Assembly: GCA_016183655.1 (NCBI GenBank)
Contig: JACPEH010000016.1
Span: 1-64,000, forward strand
DNA: 64,000 nt
Source of the DNA: Rhodocyclales bacterium
Lineage (GTDB): Bacteria > Pseudomonadota > Gammaproteobacteria > Burkholderiales > Rhodocyclaceae
Direction: 5' to 3'
The notes beneath the pieces are model-generated. The model was not told where the DNA came from, did no database searches, and worked only from the letters and a program-made list of their open reading frames with translations. Within the stretch, counting starts at the first letter, position 1. The number at the start of each line of letters is the position of its first letter. Below are positions 1 through 8,746 of this stretch, piece after piece. A program made the translations under genes and the position numbers.

Positions 1-2415
1 CGCCGACGCCGCAGAACCCGAACGCGGCGGCCGACGCCTACCTGCAGTACGGCCGCGGCTTCGACCTCTCGAAGATCAAGGGCTGGTACTCGCAGGAGAG
101 CTACTTCGACCGCGAGTCGAAGGAAGGCAGCGCCACCGTCCGCTTCGCCCTGGGCGGCGCGGTGTGGTGGGAGCGGATCATCGACAAGCCCGGCCGCTTC
201 GGCAAGCGCAAGGCCACCTTCCGCGGCGAGTACGGCGGCACCTGGTGGCAGCCGCCCACCGGCATCGGCGCCCCGAAGGAAGCCCCCTCGGGGGGCACGC
301 CCAAGGAACTGTGGATCGTCGAGGGCATCTTCGACGCCATCGCCCTGCTCCACCACAACCTCGCCGCCGTGGCGGCGCTCTCCTGCAACAACTACCCGGC
401 GCTGTCGCTCAAGGGCCTCGCCGAGCAGTGCGCCGCCGCCGGGGCCGACCGGCCGACGCTGGTCTGGGCGCTCGACGGCGACAACGCCGGCCGCCGCTTC
501 GCCCGCAAGTTTTGCGAGCAGTCCCGCAAGGACGGCTGGTCCGCCATTGCCGCCGTGATCCCGCAGACCGGGCGCGGCAAGCTGGACTGGAACGACATGC
601 ACCAGCGCGGCCGGCTGACGCAGGAGGCGCTGAAGGATTACCGCTACGAAGGCTCGCTGCTGATGGCCAGCAGCGCCAGCGAGAAGGGCAACCTGATGTA
701 CAGCCGGCACGGCTGGAACACCTTCCCCTTCGACTTCGACAGCCGCATCTGGTGGTGGAAGACGGACCTCGAAAAGTTCGCCAAGGAGCAGGATCGCGCC
801 GCCGAGAACAAGAGCCTCAGCGAGGAGGAAATCCGCGCCATCGCCATCAGCAACAGCCACACCGTCAGCGAAATCTGCAACTGCCGGCCGGAGCCGCTCT
901 ATTACCTCAAGAACGAGGTCACCGACGAAGCCTGGTACTACTTTCGCGTCGATTTCCCGCACGACGGCGCCAGCGTGAAGACCGCCTTCACCGCCGGCCA
1001 GCTCTCGGCCACCGCCGAGTTCAAGAAGCGCCTGCTGCACGCCGGCGCCGGCGCCATCTGGTCCGGCAACGCCGGCCACCTGGACCGCCTGCTGTCGCGC
1101 TGGACCTTCAACATCAAGAAGGTCGAGACCGTCGACTTCATCGGCTACTCGATCCTTCGAGCTGCCGAAGCTGGCGATCAAGAGCCTGCAGCGCACGCTG
1201 AAGCTCGATATCAACACCGACCTCAAGGACCAGCGCGAAGACTGGTTCGACAAGCTCTACCTGTGCTTCGGCGCCAAGGGGCCGGTAGCGCTGGCCGCGT
1301 GGCTGGGCAGCCTGTTCGCCGAGCAGATCCGCGCCCGCTTCGAGTCCTACCCCTTCGTCGAGATCGTCGGCGAGCCGGGCGCCGGCAAGACGCTGCTGCT
1401 GGAAACCATGTGGAAGCTGCTCGGCCGCAACGGCTACGAGGGCTTCGACCCAATGAAGGGTTCCTCGGTCGGCTTCATGCGCAGCATGGCGCAGGTGGCG
1501 AACCTGCCGGTGGTGCTGATCGAATCGGACCGCGAAACGGAAGCCGACGGCACCAAGGGCCGCCCGCAGCAGGCCTTCCACTGGGATAGCCTGAAGAGCC
1601 TCTACAACGGCGGCAGCCTGCGCACCACCGGCGTGAAGAGCAGCGGCAACGACACCTACGAGCCGCAGTTCCGCGCCGCGCTGGTGATCAGCCAGAACGC
1701 GCCGGTGCAGGCCTCCACGCCGATCATGGAGCGGATCGTGCACATCGGCTTCGACAAGAGCCGCCACACCGACGAGGGCCGCGAGGCGGCGCTGGAACTG
1801 AACCGCATGGTGGCGCGCGACGTGTCGGGTTTCCTGGTCAAGGCCGTCACCCACGAGGCCAAGGTGCTGGAACTGATCGAGCAGCACCAGCGCAGCTTCG
1901 AGAAGCGGCTGGAGGCGGCCGGCGTGAAGAACCAGCGGATCCAGAAGAACCACGCCCAGCTGATGGTGCTGGTGCACGCGCTGCAGCTGGTGTGCCCGAT
2001 CACCGACAGCATCCGCACCGAGGCCATCAAGATGCTCGCCGAGCTGGCGCTGGAGCGCGAACAGGCGCTGGCCAAGGACCACCCGGTGGTCGAGCGCTTC
2101 TGGGAGGCCTTCGAGTACATCGACAGCGCCGTCGCCATCGAGGGCGAGGACGGCAGCATCGGCCGCCTCAACCACAGCGCCGACCCCGAACTGATCGCCA
2201 TCAACCTGAACCACTTCGTGCAGATCGCCGCGGAAATGCGCCAGCAGATCCCCGACCTGCACGACCTCAAGCGCCTGCTCAAGACCAGCCGCCAGCGCAA
2301 GTTCGTCGAATACACGACGGTCAATTCCGCGATCAACCGCCGCTACAACCAGCGGCTCGAAGCCAATGCAATCCGCCGGCCCAGCACCCTCAAGTGCTGG
2401 GTCTTCAAACGCTGA
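1..2415 (+). pseudogene. Toprim-domain DNA primase-helicase, frame-disrupted, 5' end outside window
   Basis: The reading frame is already open at base 3 and continues to about 1150, where coding switches to the next frame (+1) and runs to the stop at 2413-2415. The first part carries toprim-type signatures: EGIFDAIALL, and ALDGDNAGRRFARK with its acidic pair, typical of phage and plasmid primases. The second part carries a Walker A-like loop (GEPGAGKT, near 1372-1395) followed by a helicase-like region. One extra base in the stretch atccttcgag (about 1148-1157), or a deletion scar there, would explain the split; removing a base joins the halves without loss. Primase-helicase fusions of this kind replicate mobile elements, so a disruption would be expected to leave this copy defective. 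A sequencing error or programmed +1 shift cannot be excluded. Confidence 0.75.
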
Positions 2416-2444
2416 TTTCACCCGTAGCCAGAGGAGGCTCCACC

Positions 2445-2897
2445 ATGTGTTACATCGTCCTGCCCCAGACGCCGATCAGGAAGCTGCTCGGCGCCGCCGC
2501 CAACATGATCGAACTGCTCGGCGACGGCACGCTGCCCGCTGCCTGCGCCACCGCCGAGCCCGAGGCCACGGCGCGCGCCGTCGTCGCCTTCGACCAGCTC
2601 GCCGAGACCGCCAACGCCGTCTGCAACGAGATCAAGGGCGTCAGCCCGTGCCTGCGCTACCGGCGCGAGATCATGGCCGACACCGTCGCCGGAAAGCTCC
2701 TGCGCAGTCTGGTGCTTCACCTCGGTATCGGCAGCGGCATCAGCCTTCGCCTGATCGTCGCAGGCGTCGACGACTACCACAAGCGCATCGCCCTCGACCT
2801 GATCGTCGCCTACGCCAACGTCGGCGACAACGACCCGCACTTCATGGCGCTGGCCGCCGAGATCGCCGAGGCGCAGAGCAGCGAGGTGGCGGCATGA
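2445..2897 (+). CDS. Hypothetical protein (150 aa) of the integrated element
   Basis: I do not recognise this family. The ATG at 2445 follows a good ribosome-binding site (gaggag at 2431-2436) and a 29-bp gap after the primase-helicase stop, so this start is preferred over longer open frames upstream. The protein is mostly helical in composition with alanine-rich stretches, three cysteines and no evident signal peptide or transmembrane segment. Its stop overlaps the next start by four bases (ATGA), which implies translational coupling in an element operon that runs through to about 8746. Accessory proteins between replication and modification genes of such elements are often unassigned; no function is claimed. 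Confidence 0.7.
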   Translation: MCYIVLPQTPIRKLLGAAANMIELLGDGTLPAACATAEPEATARAVVAFDQLAETANAVCNEIKGVSPCLRYRREIMADTVAGKLLRSLVLHLGIGSGISLRLIVAGVDDYHKRIALDLIVAYANVGDNDPHFMALAAEIAEAQSSEVAA

Positions 2898-3091
2898 ACA
2901 CCATGACCATCCCGCAAGCGCAAGCCCGCCAGCTCGTGGCCGACCTCGAAGCCCTCGGCGAGCAACTGGAAGCACAAGACAACCCGCTCTGGTACCGCGC
3001 CGCGCGCGCCGCTGCCGCCCTCGAAGGCATGCGCCTCGGCGTGGCCGCCATCGAGCCGTTTCCCTACGTCGACGGAGGGCTGCCGCAATGA
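2894..3091 (+). CDS. Small hypothetical protein (65 aa)
   Basis: The ATG at 2894 overlaps the previous stop (ATGA), and this gene's own stop overlaps the following start in the same way. The reading frame upstream of 2894 is a shadow of the preceding gene, so the short version is chosen. The product begins MNTMTIPQAQARQLVADLEA and has a heptad-like Leu/Ala pattern over its first 25 residues, suggesting a short helical protein. I see no known domain. The operon position is the main support that it is real. Confidence 0.6.
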   Translation: MNTMTIPQAQARQLVADLEALGEQLEAQDNPLWYRAARAAAALEGMRLGVAAIEPFPYVDGGLPQ

Positions 3092-3828
3092 GCACCGATG
3101 ACCGCAAGTTCCTGCACACGCTGGCTCTGGTCGATGGTTCCTCGATCTGCCCGCGCTACCTCATCAACGGCGACGAGTGGTACGGAAGCGACAACGGCGG
3201 ACATCACGAATCGATGTCCCTGCACCCGGCCGACGGCGTCATCCTGCAAATCACCCGCGCCTACGAGGGCTCCGGTTTCTGCTGGCGGTGGTCGCTGAAG
3301 CTCGCCGACGGCGTTTACGCGAACCACAACGGCAGCGCCGACAGCGTCGAGGCGGCGGCAGCAGCAGCCATCGCCTACGCCCCGCGCGTGCTCACCTTCA
3401 ACTACATCAACGAGTCGACCTGGTACGAGACGAGCGAGGGCCGCTTCGCCGCAGCGATCGATGGGGAGGGTGCGGAGATCAACAAGTACAGCGGTACCGA
3501 CGGCTACCGCTGGCAGCGCACCTGGTCACCGGCGAAGGAAATCAGCCAGGCGATGACCGGCTACAGCTTTCATATCGGCCAACTCGCCGGCGATGCGCCG
3601 ACACCGGAGGCCGCGATGATCGCCTGCATCGAAGCGCCGCACCGCCTCAAGGCCGCCTGCGCCACGCTCATCGCCAGCCTGCGCGAACAGGAAGCGCCCG
3701 TGCCGGATGCCGAACAGACCCGCCTGCGCGCCGCCCTCGACGAAATCGCCCATTCCAACCGCACCAAGACCGGCCTCAAGGAACTCGCCAAGGCCGCCCT
3801 GTTCCCCGCTCAGGAGGCAGCATGCTGA
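3088..3828 (+). CDS. Hypothetical protein (246 aa)
   Basis: This is an unrecognised protein coupled by ATGA overlap to the gene before it. It is rich in Trp and Tyr in its first 150 residues (for example GFCWRWSLKLADG and YRWQRTWSPAKE), with alternating polar and aromatic stretches that suggest beta structure. A helical C-terminal third follows, ending in a Lys/Ala-rich tail. There is no signal peptide or transmembrane helix. Phage and island proteins with this look are often structural or DNA-mimic accessory proteins, but nothing here allows an assignment. Confidence 0.65.
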   Translation: MSTDDRKFLHTLALVDGSSICPRYLINGDEWYGSDNGGHHESMSLHPADGVILQITRAYEGSGFCWRWSLKLADGVYANHNGSADSVEAAAAAAIAYAPRVLTFNYINESTWYETSEGRFAAAIDGEGAEINKYSGTDGYRWQRTWSPAKEISQAMTGYSFHIGQLAGDAPTPEAAMIACIEAPHRLKAACATLIASLREQEAPVPDAEQTRLRAALDEIAHSNRTKTGLKELAKAALFPAQEAAC

Positions 3829-4214
3829 AAATCCACCTGTCCAAGAACCTCGGCAGTGGCGGCGCGACCGCATGCATCGCCAACGAGCACGAGGACGAAA
3901 TCTACGTTGCCGGCGGCCGTACCGTCTCGCCGAAGCGCGCCTGCCTCAACGCCGCCAAGCGACTTCGTGAGGCCGCCGCTCGCTTCGAACTGCTGGCTAA
4001 GGAAGGGAAGCCTTTCCACGAGGACACGCACCGCAAAATCAACGCGCGGCACTTGGTAGTCCCCCATCGCATGGATCCGTTCGAGCGGAGCTACGATTTG
4101 CGCGCCAAGCAGATCCTCGCGTTCAACACCTGCAAAGGCGACCTCGACGACAAGCTCGACGCCGTGCATCGGGAACTGGCCGCGGTCACCGCACCGCAGG
4201 GAGAACAGGCATGA
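3822..4214 (+). CDS. Hypothetical protein (130 aa)
   Basis: The ATG at 3822 sits a few bases after caggagg (3811-3817) and overlaps the preceding stop by seven bases; longer upstream frames are shadows. The product has a glycine-rich N-terminal segment (LGSGGATA), a basic middle region (SPKRACLNAAKRLREAAARF) and a helical C-terminus. No family is recognised. Its stop overlaps the methyltransferase start by ATGA, placing it directly upstream of and coupled to that gene. A role as a partner or regulator of the methyltransferase is possible but only by position. Confidence 0.65.
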   Translation: MLKIHLSKNLGSGGATACIANEHEDEIYVAGGRTVSPKRACLNAAKRLREAAARFELLAKEGKPFHEDTHRKINARHLVVPHRMDPFERSYDLRAKQILAFNTCKGDLDDKLDAVHRELAAVTAPQGEQA

Positions 4215-6031
4215 ACCGCGACCCCTTCACCCTAGCCCCGCCCGACGTCCGCGAGATCCGCCACTTCCACCTCTTCTGCGGCCTCGGCGGTGGCGCCAAG
4301 GGCTTCAACAAGGCATCGCCGCGCGTCGGCAACATGGTCGGCAAGTTCCGCTGCCTGGGCGGCATCGACGTCGACGCGCCGGCGATCCGCGACTTCGAGC
4401 GCCTCTCAGGCACGCGCGGCACGGTGCTGGACCTCTTCGACCGCAGCCAGTTCATCGACTTCCACGGCGTCGAGCCGCCGGCGGGCTGGCGCGAGGCTGG
4501 GCCGATGGAGATCCGCGCAGCGGCCGGCGGCGAGTTCCCGCACATCGTCTTCCTTTCGGCGCCGTGCAAGGGCTTCTCCGGCCTGCTCGCCGAGGGCAAG
4601 AGCAAGACGGCCAAGTACCAGGCGCTCAACCGCCTCACCGTGCGCGGCGTCTGGCTGATGCTCGAAGCCTTCGCCGACGAGCCGCCCGAGCTGATCGTCT
4701 TCGAGAACGTCCCGCGCATCGCCAACCGCGGCCGCCGGCTGCTCGACCAGATCGGCGACCTGCTGCGCGCCTACGGCTACGCCGTCGCCGAGACGACGCA
4801 CGACTGCGGCGAGATCGGCGCGCTGGCGCAGAGCCGCAAGCGCTTCCTGCTGGTAGCGCGCCACGTCGAGAAGGTGGCGCCCTTCCTGTACGAGCCGGAG
4901 AAGAAGCGCCTGCAGGCCGTCGGCACCGTCCTCGACCGCATGCCCCTGCCCGGCGACGCCGCCGGCGGCCCGATGCACCGCGTGCCGCAGCTGCAGTGGA
5001 AGACGTGGGTCCGGCTGGCCTTCGTCGAGGCCGGCAGCGACTGGCGCAGCCTGAACCGGCTGGCGGTCGAGGATGGCGTGCTGCGGGATTATCTGGTCGT
5101 GCCGGAGTACCACCGCGGCTTCCTCGGCGTGAATCGCTGGGAGGAACCGGCTGGAACCATCGCCGGGCACAGTCGGGCCACCAATGGCAACTTCTCCATC
5201 GCCGACCCTCGCTTCACCGCCGGCGGCGAGTATGGCCAGCTCGGCGTCCGTGCCTGGAACGACTCGACCGGCACGGTCACCGGGCAGCGCTCGCCGATTC
5301 AGGGCGGCTTCTCTGTGGCCGATCCGCGCCACCACGGCCCGGACAAACACTCCAACGAGTTCCGCATCGTGCCGTGGGACAGCGCAGCGCAGGCCGTCAC
5401 CAGCGCGCACGGATCTGGCCAGTGCATCGCCGATCCGCGCGCGCCCCAGCGGGAGAACTACAAGGTCATCAAGTACAAGGTCGCCGGCTGGGACTGCCAC
5501 GCTAAAGCGGTCATCGGCGCCAGCCACTCTGGCGACGGCGCCTACGCCGTCGCCGACCCGCGCCCGAACCTCGATCGCGCCAAGGGCGACCACTACCTGA
5601 CCGGCGGCCACTACGGCGTCACGCGCTGGGAGGAATCCTGCGGCGCCGTCTCGGCCTCGGCCAACCACGACAACGGCCGCTGGTCCGTCGCCGATCCGCG
5701 CATGCCGGCCGCCGCCGACAAGCTCGTCGCCGTCATCCGCGCCCTCGACGGCACCTGGCACCGCCCCTTCACCACGCTGGAACTCGCCGCGCTGCAGTCG
5801 CTCGTCGAGCCGGAAGAGCAGCTCGAACTCGACGGCCTCAGCGACAGCGACTGGCGCGAACGCATCGGCAACGCGGTACCGCCCGCCGCAGCCGAAGCCA
5901 TCGCCGGCGTCATGGGCACCACCCTGCTGCTGGCTTGGTCAGGCGAGACCTTCCTGCTGTCGGCAGCGCCGATCTGGGTGCGGCCGGTAGCGGTGGCGCT
6001 GTCGGTGGCGCAGGGAGTGCACCATGGCTGA
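4211..6031 (+). CDS. Orphan C5-cytosine DNA methyltransferase with repeat-built central domain
   Basis: The enzyme is predicted to methylate cytosine C5 in DNA using S-adenosylmethionine. Visible motifs in order: motif I LFCGLGGGAKGF (about residues 21-32); motif IV SAPCKGFSG with catalytic Cys119; motif VI ENV (165-167); motif VIII AQSRKRF; and a C-terminal motif X-like RIGNAVPP. Between motifs VIII and X, where the target-recognition domain normally sits, there are five units ending in (I/V)ADPR, with ADPR starting at residues 331, 370, 407, 448 and 494. At 606 aa it is longer than a minimal C5 enzyme. No cognate restriction endonuclease is adjacent, so it is probably an orphan methylase protecting the element from host restriction. 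The start overlaps the previous stop (ATGA). Target sequence unknown. Confidence 0.88.
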   Translation: MNRDPFTLAPPDVREIRHFHLFCGLGGGAKGFNKASPRVGNMVGKFRCLGGIDVDAPAIRDFERLSGTRGTVLDLFDRSQFIDFHGVEPPAGWREAGPMEIRAAAGGEFPHIVFLSAPCKGFSGLLAEGKSKTAKYQALNRLTVRGVWLMLEAFADEPPELIVFENVPRIANRGRRLLDQIGDLLRAYGYAVAETTHDCGEIGALAQSRKRFLLVARHVEKVAPFLYEPEKKRLQAVGTVLDRMPLPGDAAGGPMHRVPQLQWKTWVRLAFVEAGSDWRSLNRLAVEDGVLRDYLVVPEYHRGFLGVNRWEEPAGTIAGHSRATNGNFSIADPRFTAGGEYGQLGVRAWNDSTGTVTGQRSPIQGGFSVADPRHHGPDKHSNEFRIVPWDSAAQAVTSAHGSGQCIADPRAPQRENYKVIKYKVAGWDCHAKAVIGASHSGDGAYAVADPRPNLDRAKGDHYLTGGHYGVTRWEESCGAVSASANHDNGRWSVADPRMPAAADKLVAVIRALDGTWHRPFTTLELAALQSLVEPEEQLELDGLSDSDWRERIGNAVPPAAAEAIAGVMGTTLLLAWSGETFLLSAAPIWVRPVAVALSVAQGVHHG

Positions 6032-6989
6032 CAAGACCAAGATCGAATGGGCCGACGCCACCTGGAACCCGGTCACCGGTTGCTCGAAGGTCTCGCAGGG
6101 CTGCAAGCACTGCTACGCCGAGCGCCAGTGGCCGAGGATGACGCGCCTGGTGCCGTCCTACGCCGGCCGCGACTTCACCGACGTGGCCTGCCACGCCGAC
6201 CGGCTCGACCAGCCGCTGCGCTGGAAGAAGCCGCGCCGGGTGTTCGTGAATTCCATGTCGGACCTGTTTCACGAGGTGGTGCCGGATGACTTCATTCTCT
6301 CGGTGTTCGTCACGATGGCGGCAGCACGCCAGCACACGTTCCAGATCCTGACGAAGCGCCCGGCTCGCATGCTGGACCTGATGACCCGATGGAAGGCCGC
6401 CGGGCTGCTGCTGCGCGAGGGCTGCGGCGTCGAACTGCGTAACGTCTGGCTCGGCGTCAGCGTCGAGGATCAGGCCACGGCCGACGAGCGGATTCCGCTG
6501 CTGCTGCAGACACCGGCGGCCGTGCGCTGGATCAGCGCCGAACCGCTGCTGGGGCCGGTTGATCTGACGGCAACGCCAGCGGGAGACATCCTTTGCCGTT
6601 GTGGCGGATGCATGGAAATGACCCCGGACACCCGTATCGATTGGGTCGTCGCTGGCGGGGAATCCGGCAAGAACGCCAGGCCGATGCATCCGGCGTGGGC
6701 TCGAAGCCTGCGCGATCAGTGCGCCGCAGCCGGCGTGCCGTTCCTGTTCAAGCAGTGGGGCGAGTGGCTTCGCTCTGACTTAGTCGATTCAGAAACACAG
6801 AGCACGGTTTGGCGAGACCGCACTCATTTCGAGATGCGCGACGCTGGAATGCTGCATGAATTCAGTCCGGCTCTGCCGCCTGGCCCGCCGCACTTTTCCT
6901 GCAATCACTTCCTGCGGGTCGGCAAGAGGGCCGCCGGCCGCCTGCTCGACGGCGTGCAGCACGATGCGTATCCGGAGGCGCGGCCATGA
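6024..6989 (+). CDS. DUF5131 family (phage Gp37/Gp68-like) protein
   Basis: This 321-aa protein begins MADKTKIEWADATWNPVTGC and carries the family's cysteine cluster Cys20-X6-Cys27-X2-Cys30 (GCSKVSQGCKHC). It is followed by the conserved FVNSMSDLFHE, LTKRP, WLGVSVEDQ, WISAEPLLGP and WVVAGGES segments. These proteins are widespread in phages and islands. The cysteine cluster and fold resemble a radical-SAM-type iron-sulfur protein, but the biochemical role is not established as far as I know. It overlaps the methyltransferase upstream by eight bases and the adenine methylase downstream by ATGA, so all three are translated together, which suggests a linked role in DNA modification or defence evasion. 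Confidence 0.85.
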   Translation: MADKTKIEWADATWNPVTGCSKVSQGCKHCYAERQWPRMTRLVPSYAGRDFTDVACHADRLDQPLRWKKPRRVFVNSMSDLFHEVVPDDFILSVFVTMAAARQHTFQILTKRPARMLDLMTRWKAAGLLLREGCGVELRNVWLGVSVEDQATADERIPLLLQTPAAVRWISAEPLLGPVDLTATPAGDILCRCGGCMEMTPDTRIDWVVAGGESGKNARPMHPAWARSLRDQCAAAGVPFLFKQWGEWLRSDLVDSETQSTVWRDRTHFEMRDAGMLHEFSPALPPGPPHFSCNHFLRVGKRAAGRLLDGVQHDAYPEARP

Positions 6990-7846
6990 CCCCCACCTCC
7001 CCCGTCATCCGCTACCACGGCGGCAAGTTCCGACTGGCGCCGTGGGTCATGAAGCACTTCCCGCCGCACCGGATCTACTGCGAGCCGTTCGGCGGCGCCG
7101 CCGGTGTGCTGATGCAGAAGCCGCGCGCCTACTCCGAGATCTACAACGACCTCGACGACGAGCTGACCAACCTCTTCCGCGTGATGCAGGACGCTGGACA
7201 GCGCGAGCGCTTGGTTGAAATGCTCGTCCTCACGCCCTACGCCCGGCGCGAGTTCGAACTGGCGTGGCAGCCGGCCGCCGATCCGCTCGAGCGAGCGCGC
7301 CGGCTGATCATCCGCGCCCAGATGGGCTTCGGCAGCGCCGGCGCCACCAAGGGCTCCACCGGCTTTCGCATCGACACCAAGCGGGAGTACGAGACGGCGC
7401 AGCACACCTGGGCGCAATACCCGGCCAACCTGACCGCCGTCGGCCTTCGCCTCACCGGCGTGCTGATCGAAAACCGTCCGGCGATCGAGATCCTGAGCGG
7501 CCACGACACGCCGGACACGCTGTTCTACGTCGACCCGCCCTACGTGCACGAAACGCGATGCCGCATGGGCGGCGCCGGCCGCGCCTACCGCCACGAAATG
7601 GACGCCGACGACCACGCCGCGCTGCTGGCGGCACTGCAGGACGTGCAGGGCATGGTGGTCCTCTCCGGCTACCCGCACCCGCTCTACGACGACACCCTGC
7701 GCGGCTGGGAACGCCGCGAAACCAAGGCGAGGATCAGCGGCGGCCGGGGAACGGCCACCCGCGACGAGATCCTCTGGCTCAACCCGGCCTGCAGCACCGC
7801 CCTGCATGGCGGCGTCGGACTGTTCTCGATGGCGGAGGTGGCATGA
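6986..7846 (+). CDS. Dam-type DNA adenine N6-methyltransferase
   Basis: A D12-class (Dam-like) adenine methylase of 286 aa. It opens with the motif-X region VIRYHGGKFRLAPWV, followed by the SAM-binding motif YCEPFGGAAGVLM (residues 31-43) and the catalytic motif DPPY (183-186). The usual partner of the D12 class is a GATC-like site, but the recognition sequence cannot be read from sequence alone. There is no adjacent endonuclease, so it is an orphan modification enzyme, common in phages. Coupled by ATGA overlaps to the genes on both sides. Confidence 0.9.
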   Translation: MTPTSPVIRYHGGKFRLAPWVMKHFPPHRIYCEPFGGAAGVLMQKPRAYSEIYNDLDDELTNLFRVMQDAGQRERLVEMLVLTPYARREFELAWQPAADPLERARRLIIRAQMGFGSAGATKGSTGFRIDTKREYETAQHTWAQYPANLTAVGLRLTGVLIENRPAIEILSGHDTPDTLFYVDPPYVHETRCRMGGAGRAYRHEMDADDHAALLAALQDVQGMVVLSGYPHPLYDDTLRGWERRETKARISGGRGTATRDEILWLNPACSTALHGGVGLFSMAEVA

Positions 7847-8277
7847 AGCGCAAACCCGACCCCCTGCTCAAGACACAGCCCTGGCGCATCCTCGGCGTGT
7901 TCTCGCCGCTCGAACGAGTCCTGCACCGCCTCGAAGTCGACGGCACAGTCGAAACCGACGGCCGGCACGTGGTGTTCCGCGAGGACGGCCGCGGCGGCTG
8001 GTTCGACATCGTCTCGGCGCTGCGCGGCGTGATCGAGTTTCACCAGATCGCCACCGCCCGCTACGGCCACCCGGCCGACGTCGACGCGCTGGAGAAGTTC
8101 ACCAACAAGCTGCATGCCGGCTCGCCGATCTTCGAAGACGACCTGGTCGCCGTCCGCGCCAGCATCGCCAGCTGCAAGTCGCAGGCCATGCGCCTGCGCG
8201 TCAGCCAGGCGGCCGACATCCTCAAGACCGTGCAGGTCGGCGCCGAGCTCGACCGCATCGGCCGGAAGGCCGCCTGA
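7843..8277 (+). CDS. Hypothetical protein (144 aa)
   Basis: The ATG at 7843 overlaps the adenine methylase stop and follows ggcggaggtgg. The product is basic at the N-terminus (MKRKPDPLLKTQPWRILGVF), has no cysteines forming a motif apart from one mid-protein, and ends in helical sequence. A segment near residues 15-45 (SPLERVLHRLEVDGTVE...) could be part of a small winged fold, but this is weak. No family recognised. It continues the coupled operon. Confidence 0.6.
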   Translation: MKRKPDPLLKTQPWRILGVFSPLERVLHRLEVDGTVETDGRHVVFREDGRGGWFDIVSALRGVIEFHQIATARYGHPADVDALEKFTNKLHAGSPIFEDDLVAVRASIASCKSQAMRLRVSQAADILKTVQVGAELDRIGRKAA

Positions 8278-8516
8278 TGAACAACTACGCCCGACTCAAA
8301 GGCAGCGCCACGGCGCCGGCGGCCCCCGCCAGCCGGTCAGCCGCAGTGCCGGCGCGCGAGCTTTCCGACCAGGAAGCCCAGCGCGTCGCCGAGAACCGGG
8401 CGTTCGTGCTCGAACACCTCCCCGAACTCGTCCCCTTCATCAAGGATCTGCACGCCGAAGGCCTGATCGACGGCTGGCGGGCAGTCCGCAACTGCACCCT
8501 GAGCAACCCGACATGA
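8277..8516 (+). CDS. Small hypothetical protein (79 aa)
   Basis: Starts inside the preceding stop (TGATG at 8275-8279). The N-terminal 35 residues are Ala/Pro/Ser-rich and probably disordered; the rest is helical (ARELSDQEAQRVAENRAFVL). No known domain. Its stop overlaps the helix-turn-helix gene start (ATGA). Its size and position directly before a predicted DNA-binding protein fit a small regulatory or accessory factor, without direct evidence. Confidence 0.55.
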   Translation: MNNYARLKGSATAPAAPASRSAAVPARELSDQEAQRVAENRAFVLEHLPELVPFIKDLHAEGLIDGWRAVRNCTLSNPT

Positions 8517-8746
8517 ATCAAGATCAGAAGTCCGTCATCGAAATCGCGGCACGCGCCGTGCAGCTCTACGCCGAGACGCACCCGCGCCCGGCGCAGGTCA
8601 CCCAGGCGCAGGCAGCGGCGATGATCGGCGTCAGCCGGCCGACGCTGTCGCGCATGGTCAAGGCCGGCACGCTGCGCCTCAACGCCTGCGGACAGATCCC
8701 GATTACCGAGGTCGACCGCGTGCTGGCGTCCGGCCGTGCGGCGTAG
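8513..8746 (+). CDS. Small helix-turn-helix (excisionase-like) DNA-binding protein
   Basis: A 77-aa protein with the helix-turn-helix segment VTQAQAAAMIGVSRPTLSRM at about residues 29-48, followed by GTLRLNACGQIPITEVDRVL. This is the layout of MerR/excisionase-like binding domains (helix-turn-helix plus wing ending in an I..VDR strand). It could be a recombination directionality factor or an element regulator. It is the last gene of the plus-strand operon and its last 44 bases overlap, tail to tail, the 3' end of the integrase gene. Confidence 0.75.
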   Translation: MNQDQKSVIEIAARAVQLYAETHPRPAQVTQAQAAAMIGVSRPTLSRMVKAGTLRLNACGQIPITEVDRVLASGRAA

